Assembly: GCA_036567205.1 (NCBI GenBank)
Contig: DATCVA010000343.1
Span: forward strand, 1 to 20,993
Length of the DNA stretch: 20,993 nucleotides
Direction of reading: 5' to 3'
Source: DATCVA01 sp036567205
Lineage (GTDB): Bacteria; Pseudomonadota; Gammaproteobacteria; Burkholderiales; Burkholderiaceae_B
A program made the position numbers and the translations under genes. The notes under the pieces were generated by a model. That model worked only from the letters and a program-made list of their open reading frames with translations. It was not told where the DNA came from and ran no database searches. Positions 1 through 6,893 of the stretch are shown here, piece by piece (the first letter of the stretch is position 1; each line of letters opens with the position of its first letter).

Positions 1-68
1 TCAAGGTAACTGCGGCGCATTTCCTCTTCCAACGAAATTGGAAGGGTCTCCTTAGCGAAGGAATCCAT
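1..68 (-). CDS. gyrA: DNA gyrase subunit A, N-terminal fragment
   Basis: Only the first 22 codons lie in the window; the gene continues past the left edge. The minus-strand reading from the ATG at 66-68 begins MDSFAKETLPISLEEEMRRS, followed by YL, which I recognise as the N-terminus of betaproteobacterial GyrA. GyrA is the DNA-cleaving, rejoining subunit of the A2B2 gyrase that introduces negative supercoils. It is divergent from ompA, an arrangement known from Bordetella and relatives. The call rests on recognition of a short segment. The divergent gap of about 410 bp should hold its promoter, but I see no convincing minus-strand hexamers. Confidence 0.85.
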   Translation of the reverse strand, partial: MDSFAKETLPISLEEEMRRSYL

Positions 69-402
69 AGAGTATCTAAAAGGTAAAATCGTGAAGGTGG
101 ACCGGTAACGGGCGAATGGGAAATTCTAGCACTTCCTGTACATAAGCCTATATTGGGCACGGCACCTGCTGATGCGGGGCACAACAGTCTGCGCCAACCT
201 GATCACAGAGCGCCCTTTAAGCAGCCGCCCTTAACCCATGAGCCTGTTGCTAAAAACCGACAATAATGGGAAAGATAGGGCGTAAATCGGAATATCTGGC
301 CGTATTGGGTACAACGGGGTTAACCAATCACCCGAAAATGCCGTAAGATTCGCCCTAACACGCATGAAAACCAGTGCAATTCTTTTTCTAACCATTAAGC
401 AT
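69..402. other. gyrA-ompA divergent intergenic region
   Basis: This stretch has no supportable gene. It must contain the gyrA promoter and upstream ompA control sequences. Open frames crossing it on either strand are short, have no ribosome-binding site and no recognisable protein character. I see no strong hairpin or repeat in it. Confidence 0.5.
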
Positions 403-411
403 TGCTATACT
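403..411 (+). promoter_or_regulatory. ompA extended -10 promoter candidate
   Basis: TGCTATACT reads as an extended -10 (TGn followed by TATACT, at 406-411), about 72 bp before the ompA ATG. The DNA where a -35 would lie is T-rich without a clear TTGACA, which suits an extended -10 promoter. This leaves a leader of roughly 65 nt with a GAGGAG ribosome-binding site at 473-478. It is inferred from motif only. Confidence 0.4.
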
Positions 412-482
412 GGCTCCGTTTCTGATATGCGGCGGGGATTCGCTGCGGTCACTTTCCAGCATTAAGCTCAACGAGGAGAAAC

Positions 483-1061
483 ATGAACAAAACCTCCAAA
501 ATCGCACTAGCGCTCGCCATTGCAGCCGTTTCGGCTTCAGGCGCAGTATCCGCGCAAACCGTCGATAATTGGCAAAATCCATTTGGTGGCGTTTGGAAAA
601 ACGGCACTAATGAATTGTGCTGGCGCGACAACTTCTGGACCCCAGCTACCGGTATTCCCGGCTGCGATGGCGTTCCAGTAGCCGAAGCTCCTGTCGTCGC
701 TCCTACTTCGACCAAAGTGGTATTGAATGCTGATACATTCTTCGATTTCGACAAAGCAACGTTGAAACCTGAAGGCCGTCAAATTCTTGACCAAGTTGCT
801 GCTCAAGTTGAATCAGTCAATCTGGAAACGCTTATCGCAACAGGTCACACCGACTCGATCGGCACCGAAGCCTACAACCAAAAATTGTCCGAGCGCCGTG
901 CAAACAGCGTGAAAGCATACTTGGTTACCAAAGGCATCGATCCTAACCGTATCTACGTTGAAGGCAAAGGCGAAACAAGCCCGGTTGCCAGCAACAAGAC
1001 TCGCGAAGGCCGTGCACAAAACCGTCGTGTAGAAATCGAGATCGTGGGCGTTCGCAAGTAA
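483..1061 (+). CDS. ompA: OmpA family outer-membrane / peptidoglycan-binding protein
   Basis: 192 aa. The ATG follows a GAGGAG Shine-Dalgarno. Residues 1-24 form a Sec signal peptide (MNKTSK, then an Ala-rich core) with likely cleavage after VSA before Gln25. Residues 25-75 form a short linker with two cysteines (WRDNF and PGCDG area), not a full eight-strand beta barrel. The OmpA-like peptidoglycan-binding domain runs from about 77 to 190: FFDFDKATLKPEG, TGHTDSIG, NQKLSERRANSV and QNRRVEIE. The conserved Asp of HTDSIG and the Arg of SERRA are the residues that bind diaminopimelate in this family. It probably anchors the outer membrane to the cell wall. It is a short form, lacking the N-terminal barrel of E. 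coli OmpA, as usual for Bordetella-type OmpA. It is monocistronic, ended by a strong terminator. Confidence 0.9.
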   Translation: MNKTSKIALALAIAAVSASGAVSAQTVDNWQNPFGGVWKNGTNELCWRDNFWTPATGIPGCDGVPVAEAPVVAPTSTKVVLNADTFFDFDKATLKPEGRQILDQVAAQVESVNLETLIATGHTDSIGTEAYNQKLSERRANSVKAYLVTKGIDPNRIYVEGKGETSPVASNKTREGRAQNRRVEIEIVGVRK

Positions 1062-1097
1062 TACCTAACCCGTAATACTTGTTGCGATAAACGCTAC

Positions 1098-1135
1098 AAT
1101 AAGGGCTCCGCTTTGCGGGGCCCTTATTCGTTTTT
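1098..1135 (+). terminator. Rho-independent terminator of ompA
   Basis: Arms at 1098-1111 and 1115-1128 form a 14-bp stem (one G-T pair) around a TTT loop, followed by CG and five T residues at 1131-1135. It lies 37 bp after the ompA stop and separates ompA from ubiG. Confidence 0.9.
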
Positions 1136-1152
1136 GTCGCCTACCCAAAAAA

Positions 1153-1887
1153 ATGAGCGCTTCTATGTCCACTACGCCATCCAAACCCGTTAATGTCGAT
1201 CAGGCCGAACTCGACAAGTTCAGCGCTCTTGCCTCGCGATGGTGGGATCCTGAAAGCGAATTCAAGCCGCTGCATGCCATTAACCCTTTGCGGCTTAACT
1301 GGATTCAACAGCATGTTGGGTTACTGGCGGGAAAAAAAATTATTGATGTCGGCTGCGGCGGCGGCATTCTGGCCGAAAGCATGGCAATTGCAGGCGCGGA
1401 TGTTACCGGCATTGATCTTGCCGAAAAATCACTGAAGGTAGCCAAGCTGCATGGGCTTGAGTCCGGCGTGGCGGTTAACTACCAGGCCATCAGCGCCGAA
1501 CAGTTGGCCGACGAACAACCCGGCCGGTTCGATGTGGTTACCTGCATGGAAATGTTGGAACACGTGCCCGATCCGGCTTCTATTGTTCAAGCTTGCAGCA
1601 AATTGGTAAAGCCAGGCGGCTGGGTCTTTTTTTCAACGCTCAACCGCAATGCCAAATCGTTTTTATTTGCGATTATTGGCGCTGAATACGTACTGCGCAT
1701 GCTGCCAAGGGGCACCCACAATTACGAAAGCTTTATCAAACCCAGCGAGCTCGCTGCCGCGGCGCGCCACGCCAATCTGAATGTAACGCAGTTGGCCGGC
1801 ATGGAATACAACCCAATTACTGATCACTACAAAATCTCGAACGATACGTCAGTCAATTACCTCGTTGCCACGCGCCGCGAACACTAA
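1153..1887 (+). CDS. ubiG: Ubiquinone biosynthesis O-methyltransferase UbiG
   Basis: 244 aa, the usual UbiG length. UbiG performs both O-methylations of ubiquinone synthesis using S-adenosylmethionine, at the membrane. The N-terminus has the family signature FSALASRWWDPESEFKPLH (about 23-41). SAM motif I is IIDVGCGGG (63-71), the acidic ribose-binding residue lies in GIDLA (about Asp88), CMEMLEHVPDP is at 131-141, and LVKPGGWVFFSTLNR at 151-165. An alternative ATG four codons in (MSTTPSK) is possible; neither start has a clear Shine-Dalgarno. The next gene starts 20 bp after the stop, so the two are probably co-transcribed. Confidence 0.95.
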   Translation: MSASMSTTPSKPVNVDQAELDKFSALASRWWDPESEFKPLHAINPLRLNWIQQHVGLLAGKKIIDVGCGGGILAESMAIAGADVTGIDLAEKSLKVAKLHGLESGVAVNYQAISAEQLADEQPGRFDVVTCMEMLEHVPDPASIVQACSKLVKPGGWVFFSTLNRNAKSFLFAIIGAEYVLRMLPRGTHNYESFIKPSELAAAARHANLNVTQLAGMEYNPITDHYKISNDTSVNYLVATRREH

Positions 1888-1907
1888 ACTTAAAAAAGTA
1901 AATACAC

Positions 1908-2582
1908 ATGCGCAAACTTGTTTTATTCGATTTTGACGGAACCTTGGCCGATACTGCACCCGACTTGGCCGCAGCCGCCAATAAACAGCGTACTCGAAAA
2001 GGGCTAAGCCCATTGCCTTACGACGTTTTCCGTCCTTTGGCATCGCAAGGGGCTCGCGGCCTGCTTAAGGCCGGGCTCGACATAGCCCCAGGCCATCCTG
2101 AATACGAGTCGCACCGTTTGCAATTTTTACAAGACTACGAGCAGGACATGACTTCGTTAACCGTGCTTTTTCCCGGAGTAACCGAACTGCTTGCAACGCT
2201 GAAGCAAAATGGTTTTTTCTGGGGCATCGTCACTAATAAAGTCGAATACCTGGCCCTGCCAATTGTGCAACACCTGGGCCTGCATACCGACTGCGCTGTT
2301 ACTGTCGGGGGCGACACCACCCCTCACCCGAAACCACACCCTGCCCCCTTGCTTTATGCCGCCGAACGGGCCGGCTTTGATCCGGAACAATGCATTTACG
2401 TAGGTGACGACGAACGCGATATCATTGCTGGCAAAGCCGCAGGCATGCCCACCATTGCGGCCGCCTATGGCTACTGCGGCCTGACCGAAGTAGCTCAATG
2501 GCAAGCCGACGCCATTGCCTACTCGCCCCAGGAAATATGGCCCGCTATTCAGGCCTTGGCCAGTTGCCCGCTATCTAGTTAA
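1908..2582 (+). CDS. gph: HAD-family phosphatase, phosphoglycolate phosphatase or MupP type
   Basis: 224 aa. All four HAD motifs are present: I, DFDGTLADT with nucleophile Asp8 and acid/base Asp10; II, Thr109 in IVTNK; III, Lys142 in HPKPHP; IV, GDDERD at 166-171. The helical cap between motifs I and II marks it as subclass I. The family dephosphorylates 2-phosphoglycolate (Gph) or N-acetylmuramate 6-phosphate (MupP). In Pseudomonas, mupP lies directly downstream of ubiG, as this gene does, so a role in peptidoglycan recycling is a real alternative. The sequence alone does not separate the two for me. A bidirectional terminator follows. Confidence 0.85.
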   Translation: MRKLVLFDFDGTLADTAPDLAAAANKQRTRKGLSPLPYDVFRPLASQGARGLLKAGLDIAPGHPEYESHRLQFLQDYEQDMTSLTVLFPGVTELLATLKQNGFFWGIVTNKVEYLALPIVQHLGLHTDCAVTVGGDTTPHPKPHPAPLLYAAERAGFDPEQCIYVGDDERDIIAGKAAGMPTIAAAYGYCGLTEVAQWQADAIAYSPQEIWPAIQALASCPLSS

Positions 2583-2597
2583 GCACGCATTACCTGC

Positions 2598-2638
2598 AAA
2601 AATGGCGTATTCCAATTACATCGGGATACGCCATTTTT
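2598..2638. terminator. Bidirectional terminator between convergent gph and sstT
   Basis: Arms at 2598-2610 and 2626-2638 give 13 perfect base pairs, extended by three more pairs (one G-T) around a 9-nt loop. The left arm begins with AAAAA and the right arm ends with TTTTT, so it can stop transcripts from either side. Confidence 0.9.
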
Positions 2639-2721
2639 AATATTAAAGCCTAAAGCTTGCGGCCGCTGCATCAGCAGCCCTGGACAGCCGATGCAGCCAC
2701 TTACACTTGTACTCTGCCTGA

Positions 2722-3987
2722 CTACAGCTCTACGCTTAACGGCGTTTCCGGCTCAACCCCTGTATCTAGCTGCTCCATTTTGCTTCCTGCAGCGGTAAAC
2801 AACACATCGGTAGATGAGTTAAGGGCCGTTTCAGCGGAGTCCTGCAGCACGCCAATAATAAAGCCAACCCCCACAACCTGCATGGCAAGATCGTTGGGAA
2901 CTCCAAACAGACTGCATGCCACAGGAATGAGCAACAAAGAGCCACCTGCGACACCCGAAGCCCCGCAGGCGCAAATTGCCGCCACAATGCTTAACAGTAA
3001 TGCAGTCGGTAAATCGACAGTGATTCCCAGGGTATTAACAGCGGCCAGCGTTAGCACCGTGATCGTGATAGCGGCCCCTGCCATATTAATGGTGGCTCCT
3101 AATGGAATAGACACTGAATATGTGTCCTCGTGCAGTCCAAGACGCTTGCACAGCGCCATATTAATCGGAATATTGGCCGCCGAACTGCGTGTGAAAAACG
3201 CCATCACACCGCTTTCACGCAAGCAGGTAAACACCAAGGGATACGGATTGCGGCGCAACTTCCAGAAAACCAGCAATGGATTCACAACCAGCGCCACGAA
3301 AAACATGCTGCCCAGCAATAGCGCCAGCAATTTTACGTACGTTAACAAGGCGCCAAAACCCGTATCGGCAATGGTGGCAGCCACCAACCCGAAAATACCG
3401 ATCGGCGCAAAGCGAATAACGACCCTGACAATATAAGACAAGCCAACCGACAAATCGCCCAAAACATTTTTCGTAGCGTCGTCAGCATGGCGCAACGCAA
3501 TGCCAAGACCAACAGCCCACGCCAGGATGCCAATGTAGTTGGCGTTAAGCAAGGCGTTGATCGGATTATCAACTACGCTTAGCAACAGCGTCAGCAACAC
3601 CTCGGCAATGCCTCCGGGAGGATTTACATTTTGAGTGCCAACATTTAGCTCGAGCGTAAGCGGAAACATAAAACTGGCCACAACGGCCACCAGGGCCGCC
3701 GCAAACGTTCCGATTAAATACAAAAATAATATTGGCCCCAAATGCGTTTTTGCACCCTGTTTATGGTTGGCGATTGACGCCGAAACCAGAACGAACACCA
3801 GAATGGGCGCCACCGCTTTCAGGGCGTTAACAAACAAAACGCCCAACAAACTAACGGCCTGCGCCGACGAAGGCGAAACATACGCCAGCAATATCCCACC
3901 GACAAGACCGATAAGAATCTGAACCACCAAACTGCCATTACTCACAAATTGCAAAAGAGGGTTGGACTTACCTGATGCACTATTCAT
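2722..3987 (-). CDS. sstT: Serine/threonine:Na+ symporter SstT
   Basis: 421 aa inner-membrane transporter of the dicarboxylate/amino acid:cation symporter family, taking up serine and threonine with Na+. Signature elements in order: first re-entrant hairpin with TRSSAANIPIN (266-276), the Na+-site segment GATINMAGAA (298-306; NMAG matches the NMDG motif of glutamate transporters), second hairpin CGASGVAGGS (341-350), and the substrate helix QDSAETALNSSTDV (382-395). The N-terminal half is almost entirely hydrophobic. The ATG is preceded by CTGGAG five bases upstream. It is convergent with gph. The upstream 220 bp to tmRNA is AT-rich near the start and should hold its promoter. Confidence 0.93.
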   Translation of the reverse strand: MNSASGKSNPLLQFVSNGSLVVQILIGLVGGILLAYVSPSSAQAVSLLGVLFVNALKAVAPILVFVLVSASIANHKQGAKTHLGPILFLYLIGTFAAALVAVVASFMFPLTLELNVGTQNVNPPGGIAEVLLTLLLSVVDNPINALLNANYIGILAWAVGLGIALRHADDATKNVLGDLSVGLSYIVRVVIRFAPIGIFGLVAATIADTGFGALLTYVKLLALLLGSMFFVALVVNPLLVFWKLRRNPYPLVFTCLRESGVMAFFTRSSAANIPINMALCKRLGLHEDTYSVSIPLGATINMAGAAITITVLTLAAVNTLGITVDLPTALLLSIVAAICACGASGVAGGSLLLIPVACSLFGVPNDLAMQVVGVGFIIGVLQDSAETALNSSTDVLFTAAGSKMEQLDTGVEPETPLSVEL

Positions 3988-4208
3988 AAAAACTCCAGGA
4001 TTTATACATTTTTATTATGTTTATATACGTGTTGAAAGGAAAGATGCGATGCCTGCGACCGCTAACTCTAAATCTGGCCCAACCCAACGCCCACGATTAG
4101 TATGCCCCCCGATGGGACTGGTGCGTGCACATTCCGGTAAAAACCCGGCGGCAATAATAACACTCAGTCGCCAAAAGCATATTGCTCGCTCCAGCAAGGC
4201 CTTTGAGG

Positions 4209-4214
4209 TATAAT
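4209..4214 (+). promoter_or_regulatory. ssrA -10 box
   Basis: A perfect TATAAT, nine bases before the first base of mature tmRNA at 4224. No TTGACA-like -35 lies at 16-18 bp spacing; TTGCTC at 4182 is 21 bp away. Confidence 0.65.
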
Positions 4215-4223
4215 GAATGTACT

Positions 4224-4590
4224 GGGGTCGATCCGGCTTCGACGTGGGTCGCGAAACAGTGCAGGGCATGCCGAGCACCAGTAAGCTCGTAAATCCACTG
4301 GAACAAATATAAACGCCAACGACGAGCGTTTCGCTTTAGCCGCCTAGTGCGGTAAGCCGCTGCACTAATTTGTCTTTGGGTTAGGTAGGGTAAAACCTAC
4401 AGCAGCGTCACTTACAAAGAATCGGGTCTGGTTGGGTCACTCAGCCAAATCTTAAATTAATGTGAATCGCCAAGGAAGGGCCTGTCGGTTGGCATGATCC
4501 GAGGTTAAAACTTAAAGTGAACCGAATAAGCATGTAGAACTGCCTGCAGAGGGCTTGCGGACGGGGGTTCAATTCCCCCCGACTCCACCA
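4224..4590 (+). ncRNA. ssrA: Transfer-messenger RNA (tmRNA)
   Basis: 367 nt. The 5' end GGGGTCGATCCGGCTTCGAC is the standard tmRNA start. The 3' end has a T-arm with GTTCAATTC and finishes GACTCCACCA. The first seven bases pair with CGACTCC at the 3' end (one G-U), forming the acceptor stem, and CCA is encoded. The reading frame at 4315-4347 encodes the degradation tag. tmRNA with SmpB rescues ribosomes stalled on broken messages and tags their products for proteolysis. Its 3' end is a frequent target of site-specific recombinases, and the DNA just downstream looks invaded. Confidence 0.97.
4315..4347 (+). other. tmRNA proteolysis tag reading frame (ANDERFALAA)
   Basis: GCC AAC GAC GAG CGT TTC GCT TTA GCC GCC TAG encodes ANDERFALAA and stop, inside tmRNA. 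With the non-templated alanine this gives AANDERFALAA; the LAA end is the degron read by ClpXP-type proteases. This tag is characteristic of Bordetella-like betaproteobacteria, which supports the taxonomic placement. Confidence 0.93.
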
Positions 4591-4591
4591 A

Positions 4592-4666
4592 GTTAGACAG
4601 CGTTAGACAGTGACAGACAGCTATAAGGATTACGAGAAATCGCCCCAAACTGTCTGAAACTGTCTG
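4592..4666. repeat. GACAG/CTGTC repeat cluster next to the tmRNA 3' end
   Basis: Starting one base after the tmRNA CCA plus A, GTTAGACAG occurs twice (4592-4600, 4602-4610), then CAGACAG (4614-4620). The inverse, AAACTGTCTG, is repeated in tandem at 4647-4656 and 4657-4666. Five copies in two orientations within 75 bp look like binding sites for a protein. The position directly beside a tmRNA integration site suggests recombinase arm sites, which is inference; no integrase gene is present in the window. Confidence 0.55.
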
Positions 4667-4671
4667 CCGTT

Positions 4672-4691
4672 TCACACGAGATTCACACGGA
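4672..4691 (+). repeat. Left copy of a 20-bp near-repeat (TCRCACGMGATTCRCACSGA)
   Basis: TCACACGAGATTCACACGGA matches the segment at 7116-7135 at 16 of 20 positions. Each copy is itself two TCRCAC units 11 bp apart. The pair brackets the hipBA segment. Confidence 0.45.
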
Positions 4692-4697
4692 ATCCAC

Positions 4698-4732
4698 ATA
4701 GCCCTCGGCCTTGCGCCTGGGGCTATTTTTTT
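4698..4732 (+). terminator. Rho-independent terminator downstream of ssrA
   Basis: ATAGCCC (4698-4704) pairs with GGGCTAT (4720-4726), with further inner pairing, followed by T residues to 4732. It lies about 108 bp after the mature tmRNA 3' end and is the first plausible stop for the ssrA transcript. Confidence 0.75.
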
Positions 4733-4764
4733 GGGCTCTACCCCATTATCGGGAGATGTGGCAT

Positions 4765-5081
4765 TCAAAACTCCTGAACCCAATTGAATCCATTAAGGGA
4801 GTCGATAGCCTGATGAAACTTCTCTAAGTCAGGGACAAAATTGTTCGTAGAGGCTGTGGCAAGCAGCGTTCTTATCATCAACGCCTGCTCAATTTCAATA
4901 GCGCGTTTACCCGAGTGTGTTGCGGCCTATATGTAACTTGTTGTTCACTGAGGAATGCACGTTCTGTGATGTATTTGTGCCCATAAGCCGTCATTTCGTG
5001 TCTCAAACCTGAGGGCCAAGGGGTGGATATACTTCCCTTTACTTTTAAGAGCTTATCTTCACTGCTAGCATATGACTTAAT
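4765..5081 (-). pseudogene. Frameshifted C-terminal gene remnant, family unknown
   Basis: Two adjoining minus-strand frames read like one broken protein. The upstream frame is open from 5081 and gives protein-like sequence including KVKGSISTPWPSGLRHEMTA and YGHKYITERAFLSEQQVTYR. Near 4920-4930 the sense continues in another frame as THSGKRAIEIEQALMIRTLL and LEKFHQAIDSLNGFNWVQEF, ending at TGA 4765-4767. Adding one base near 4925 would restore a single frame of about 105 codons. No good start codon or ribosome-binding site is seen, so the 5' part is missing. I do not recognise the family and assign no function. Its place between tmRNA and hipBA fits debris from an integrated element. Confidence 0.5.
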
Positions 5082-5159
5082 TTATCGCGAAGTGCTAGTT
5101 TATGCGTTAATTGATGACAGCATTTACTTAACTCACACAGCACAAAGGCTTTTATAACA

Positions 5160-5206
5160 GCTATTAATTAGTTATATTAACTTAATAGCTTAAATATTGG
5201 CTATTA
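5160..5206. promoter_or_regulatory. Candidate operator of hipBA: three GCTATTA half-sites
   Basis: GCTATTA occurs forward at 5160-5166, reverse (TAATAGC) at 5183-5189 and forward again at 5200-5206. The first two lie in longer arms, AGCTATTAA and TTAATAGCT (5159-5167, 5182-5190), separated by 14 bp. The region is very AT-rich and lies 90-135 bp before hipB. HipB-type antitoxins repress their own operon by binding paired inverted repeats, so this is the likely operator. A second pair, GTTTATGC near 5098 and its inverse GCATAAAC at 5210-5217, flanks it. Confidence 0.45.
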
Positions 5207-5293
5207 CAAGCATAAACGCTAAACTAAGCGTAGCGCTGTAAACAGCTGGATTTCTAGCTTTTATGTGCAATTTCAACCTGAATAGTCAGAACT

Positions 5294-5608
5294 ATGGACT
5301 TTAGCTTCGCCACCGCAAACGAGATTTCCAAGGAACTTGGTGCGCGCCTAAAAATTGCACGCCTAGCTAAAGGCTTATCACAGGCTGAGTTGGCAACGCG
5401 CGCGGGGATTTCGCTTAGCACCGTCAAAAAATTGGAGAAGACGGGCGATTGCGTCCTTGCGACACTTATAAAGGTCGCGCAGGCCCTTCGCATTGAGGGG
5501 AGCTTTGCTGAGCTATTCAAGCCAGGAATTCAATCCATTGCAGAGTTGGCTCAGATAGAGCAAGCAACCTTGAAAGTGCGCAAGCGGGCTCCGCGTAAAT
5601 CCCGCTGA
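5294..5608 (+). CDS. hipB: HipB-like antitoxin, XRE-family DNA-binding protein
   Basis: 104 aa. A helix-turn-helix of the XRE/HTH_3 type spans about 17-69: ARLKIARLAKGLSQAELA, then AGISLSTVKKLEK as the recognition part, then TLIKVAQALRI. The C-terminal 20 residues are basic (KVRKRAPRKSR), possibly a flexible tail that contacts the toxin or DNA. In HipBA systems the antitoxin dimer binds operator DNA, sequesters HipA and autorepresses. The hipA start follows the stop by 11 bp. No good Shine-Dalgarno precedes the ATG. Family membership is clear; the pairing with hipA is by position. Confidence 0.85.
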   Translation: MDFSFATANEISKELGARLKIARLAKGLSQAELATRAGISLSTVKKLEKTGDCVLATLIKVAQALRIEGSFAELFKPGIQSIAELAQIEQATLKVRKRAPRKSR

Positions 5609-5619
5609 CCAGGACAGAC

Positions 5620-6843
5620 ATGAAACAACTTGAGGTTTATTACGAGGGCTGGGGCGAAAACTGGCATCTTGGAACCCTAGCCGATGCCGCCCGGACAGTG
5701 CTGTTTGAATATTCGGCAGAAGCGCTTAGCCAGGGGCTAGAGCTGTCTCCCCGCAACCTCCAATTGCAACGGCTGGCGTACCAGGGCTTCGAACCGCATC
5801 AATGGCGACTGCCGGGCTTGATTGCCGACTCCCTTCCCGACGGTTGGGGCCTCTTGGTGATGGACCGACTGTTCCGCAAACAAGGCCGCCGACCAGAGGC
5901 ACTGTCGCCATTGGACCGTCTTGCCTTTATTGGCAGCAATTCAATGGGCGCGCTCACCTACCGGCCCGAAGAGAACCTAGAACTCGGTGAAGAAGACTTG
6001 ACGCTACTGCAGTTGGCTCAGGAAGCACAAGCGGTCGTTCACGATCAAGATACGGCAGCGTTGGCCATACTGGCCCGCTTGGGCGGTTCCCCACATGGAG
6101 CCCGGCCAAAGGTCTTGGTCTATTTCGACCCTCTGGCCAGTAGTCTCAGCTCCCACCCGTTTGCAGGCGCGGAGCCTTGGCTGGTGAAATTTCAAGCCAA
6201 TAGAGAGCATCCAGAAGTCTGTGCTATCGAGGTGCTCTATGCAAACCTCGCGCGGTCCTTTGGCATTGAGATGACCGAGACAAAGCTTTTTACGTTGAGC
6301 CCGCACCTCAGTGCCTTTGGCATCAAGCGTTTTGACCGGGAACAGGGGATGCGTGTACCCATCCTCACGTTAGCCGGCTCGCTCGATTTGGATTTCAGAA
6401 TGTCGGCCATCAGCTATGACACTCTGTTGAAAATGACGCGCTACATGACTCGCAGCCAGGTGGAGGTGGACAAAGCCTATCGGCGCGCGGTGTTCAACGT
6501 CGCATTCCACAATCGTGACGACCACAGCAAGAACTTCTCATTCCGACTTGACCAGGCACGAAGTTGGCAGCTCGCACCAGGCTATGACTTGACGTTCAAT
6601 GTGGGCCCCGGCGGCGAACATCACATGGACATCTCCGGAGAAGGCCGCAATGTCACCCGCGCGGACCTCATGCAGCTAGCCAAAGACGGTGGCGTCCAGC
6701 GGGGATACGCCGCGGGGTGCATAGATGAGGCCCGCGCGCTTGTTGGCCGGTTTGAGTCTATGGCCAAGGAGCTACCCATTCGTCCCGATACGCGCAACGA
6801 CTTGTTGCGCGCAGTTCGAGGTACGACAGCCCTTCTACGTTAG
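5620..6843 (+). CDS. hipA: HipA-family toxin, serine/threonine kinase
   Basis: 407 aa. The N-terminal subdomain has the family pattern LPGLIADSLPDGWGLLVMDR (64-83) and LDRLAFIGSNSMGALTY (98-114). The Gly-rich loop GGSPHGARPK (155-164) carries Ser157, equivalent to the inactivating autophosphorylation serine of E. coli HipA. Lys190 in WLVKF should bind ATP. The catalytic segment is HNRDDHSKNFSF (297-308), with Asp300 as base and Asn305 for metal; Asp323 in GYDLTF replaces the DFG aspartate. All kinase residues are present, so it is probably active. Known HipA kinases phosphorylate aminoacyl-tRNA synthetases and halt translation; the target here is unknown. An AGGA motif precedes the ATG. Confidence 0.9.
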   Translation: MKQLEVYYEGWGENWHLGTLADAARTVLFEYSAEALSQGLELSPRNLQLQRLAYQGFEPHQWRLPGLIADSLPDGWGLLVMDRLFRKQGRRPEALSPLDRLAFIGSNSMGALTYRPEENLELGEEDLTLLQLAQEAQAVVHDQDTAALAILARLGGSPHGARPKVLVYFDPLASSLSSHPFAGAEPWLVKFQANREHPEVCAIEVLYANLARSFGIEMTETKLFTLSPHLSAFGIKRFDREQGMRVPILTLAGSLDLDFRMSAISYDTLLKMTRYMTRSQVEVDKAYRRAVFNVAFHNRDDHSKNFSFRLDQARSWQLAPGYDLTFNVGPGGEHHMDISGEGRNVTRADLMQLAKDGGVQRGYAAGCIDEARALVGRFESMAKELPIRPDTRNDLLRAVRGTTALLR

Positions 6844-6851
6844 AACCACTC

Positions 6852-6893
6852 AGGGTGGGCGGCCCGGTCCATTGATTGGACATGCGCCACCCT
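6852..6893 (+). terminator. Structured hairpin just after hipA, weak terminator candidate
   Basis: AGGGTGG (6852-6858) pairs with CCACCCT (6887-6893), and inside it GTCCA (6867-6871) pairs with TGGAC (6877-6881) around a 5-nt loop. It begins 8 bp after the hipA stop. No T-run follows, so it is either Rho-assisted, protects the 3' end, or is not a terminator. Confidence 0.4.

Noticed and set aside
2653..2666. Adjacent HindIII and NotI sites (AAGCTTGCGGCCGC), as in cloning vector polylinkers
   Set aside because: The flanking sequence is not vector-like and lies naturally between two intact convergent genes; a chance match is more likely than contamination.
2657..3436. A 259-codon plus-strand frame opposite sstT
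   Set aside because: The minus-strand SstT match is complete and convincing; this is its shadow and has no recognisable domain.
4048..4213. A 54-codon plus-strand frame with a GGAAAG before its ATG, between sstT and ssrA
   Set aside because: It ends inside the ssrA -10 box and its sequence shows no protein character.
4505..4783. A 92-codon minus-strand frame across the tmRNA 3' end
   Set aside because: It is mostly antisense to tmRNA, has no ribosome-binding site and is a typical artefact at ssrA loci.
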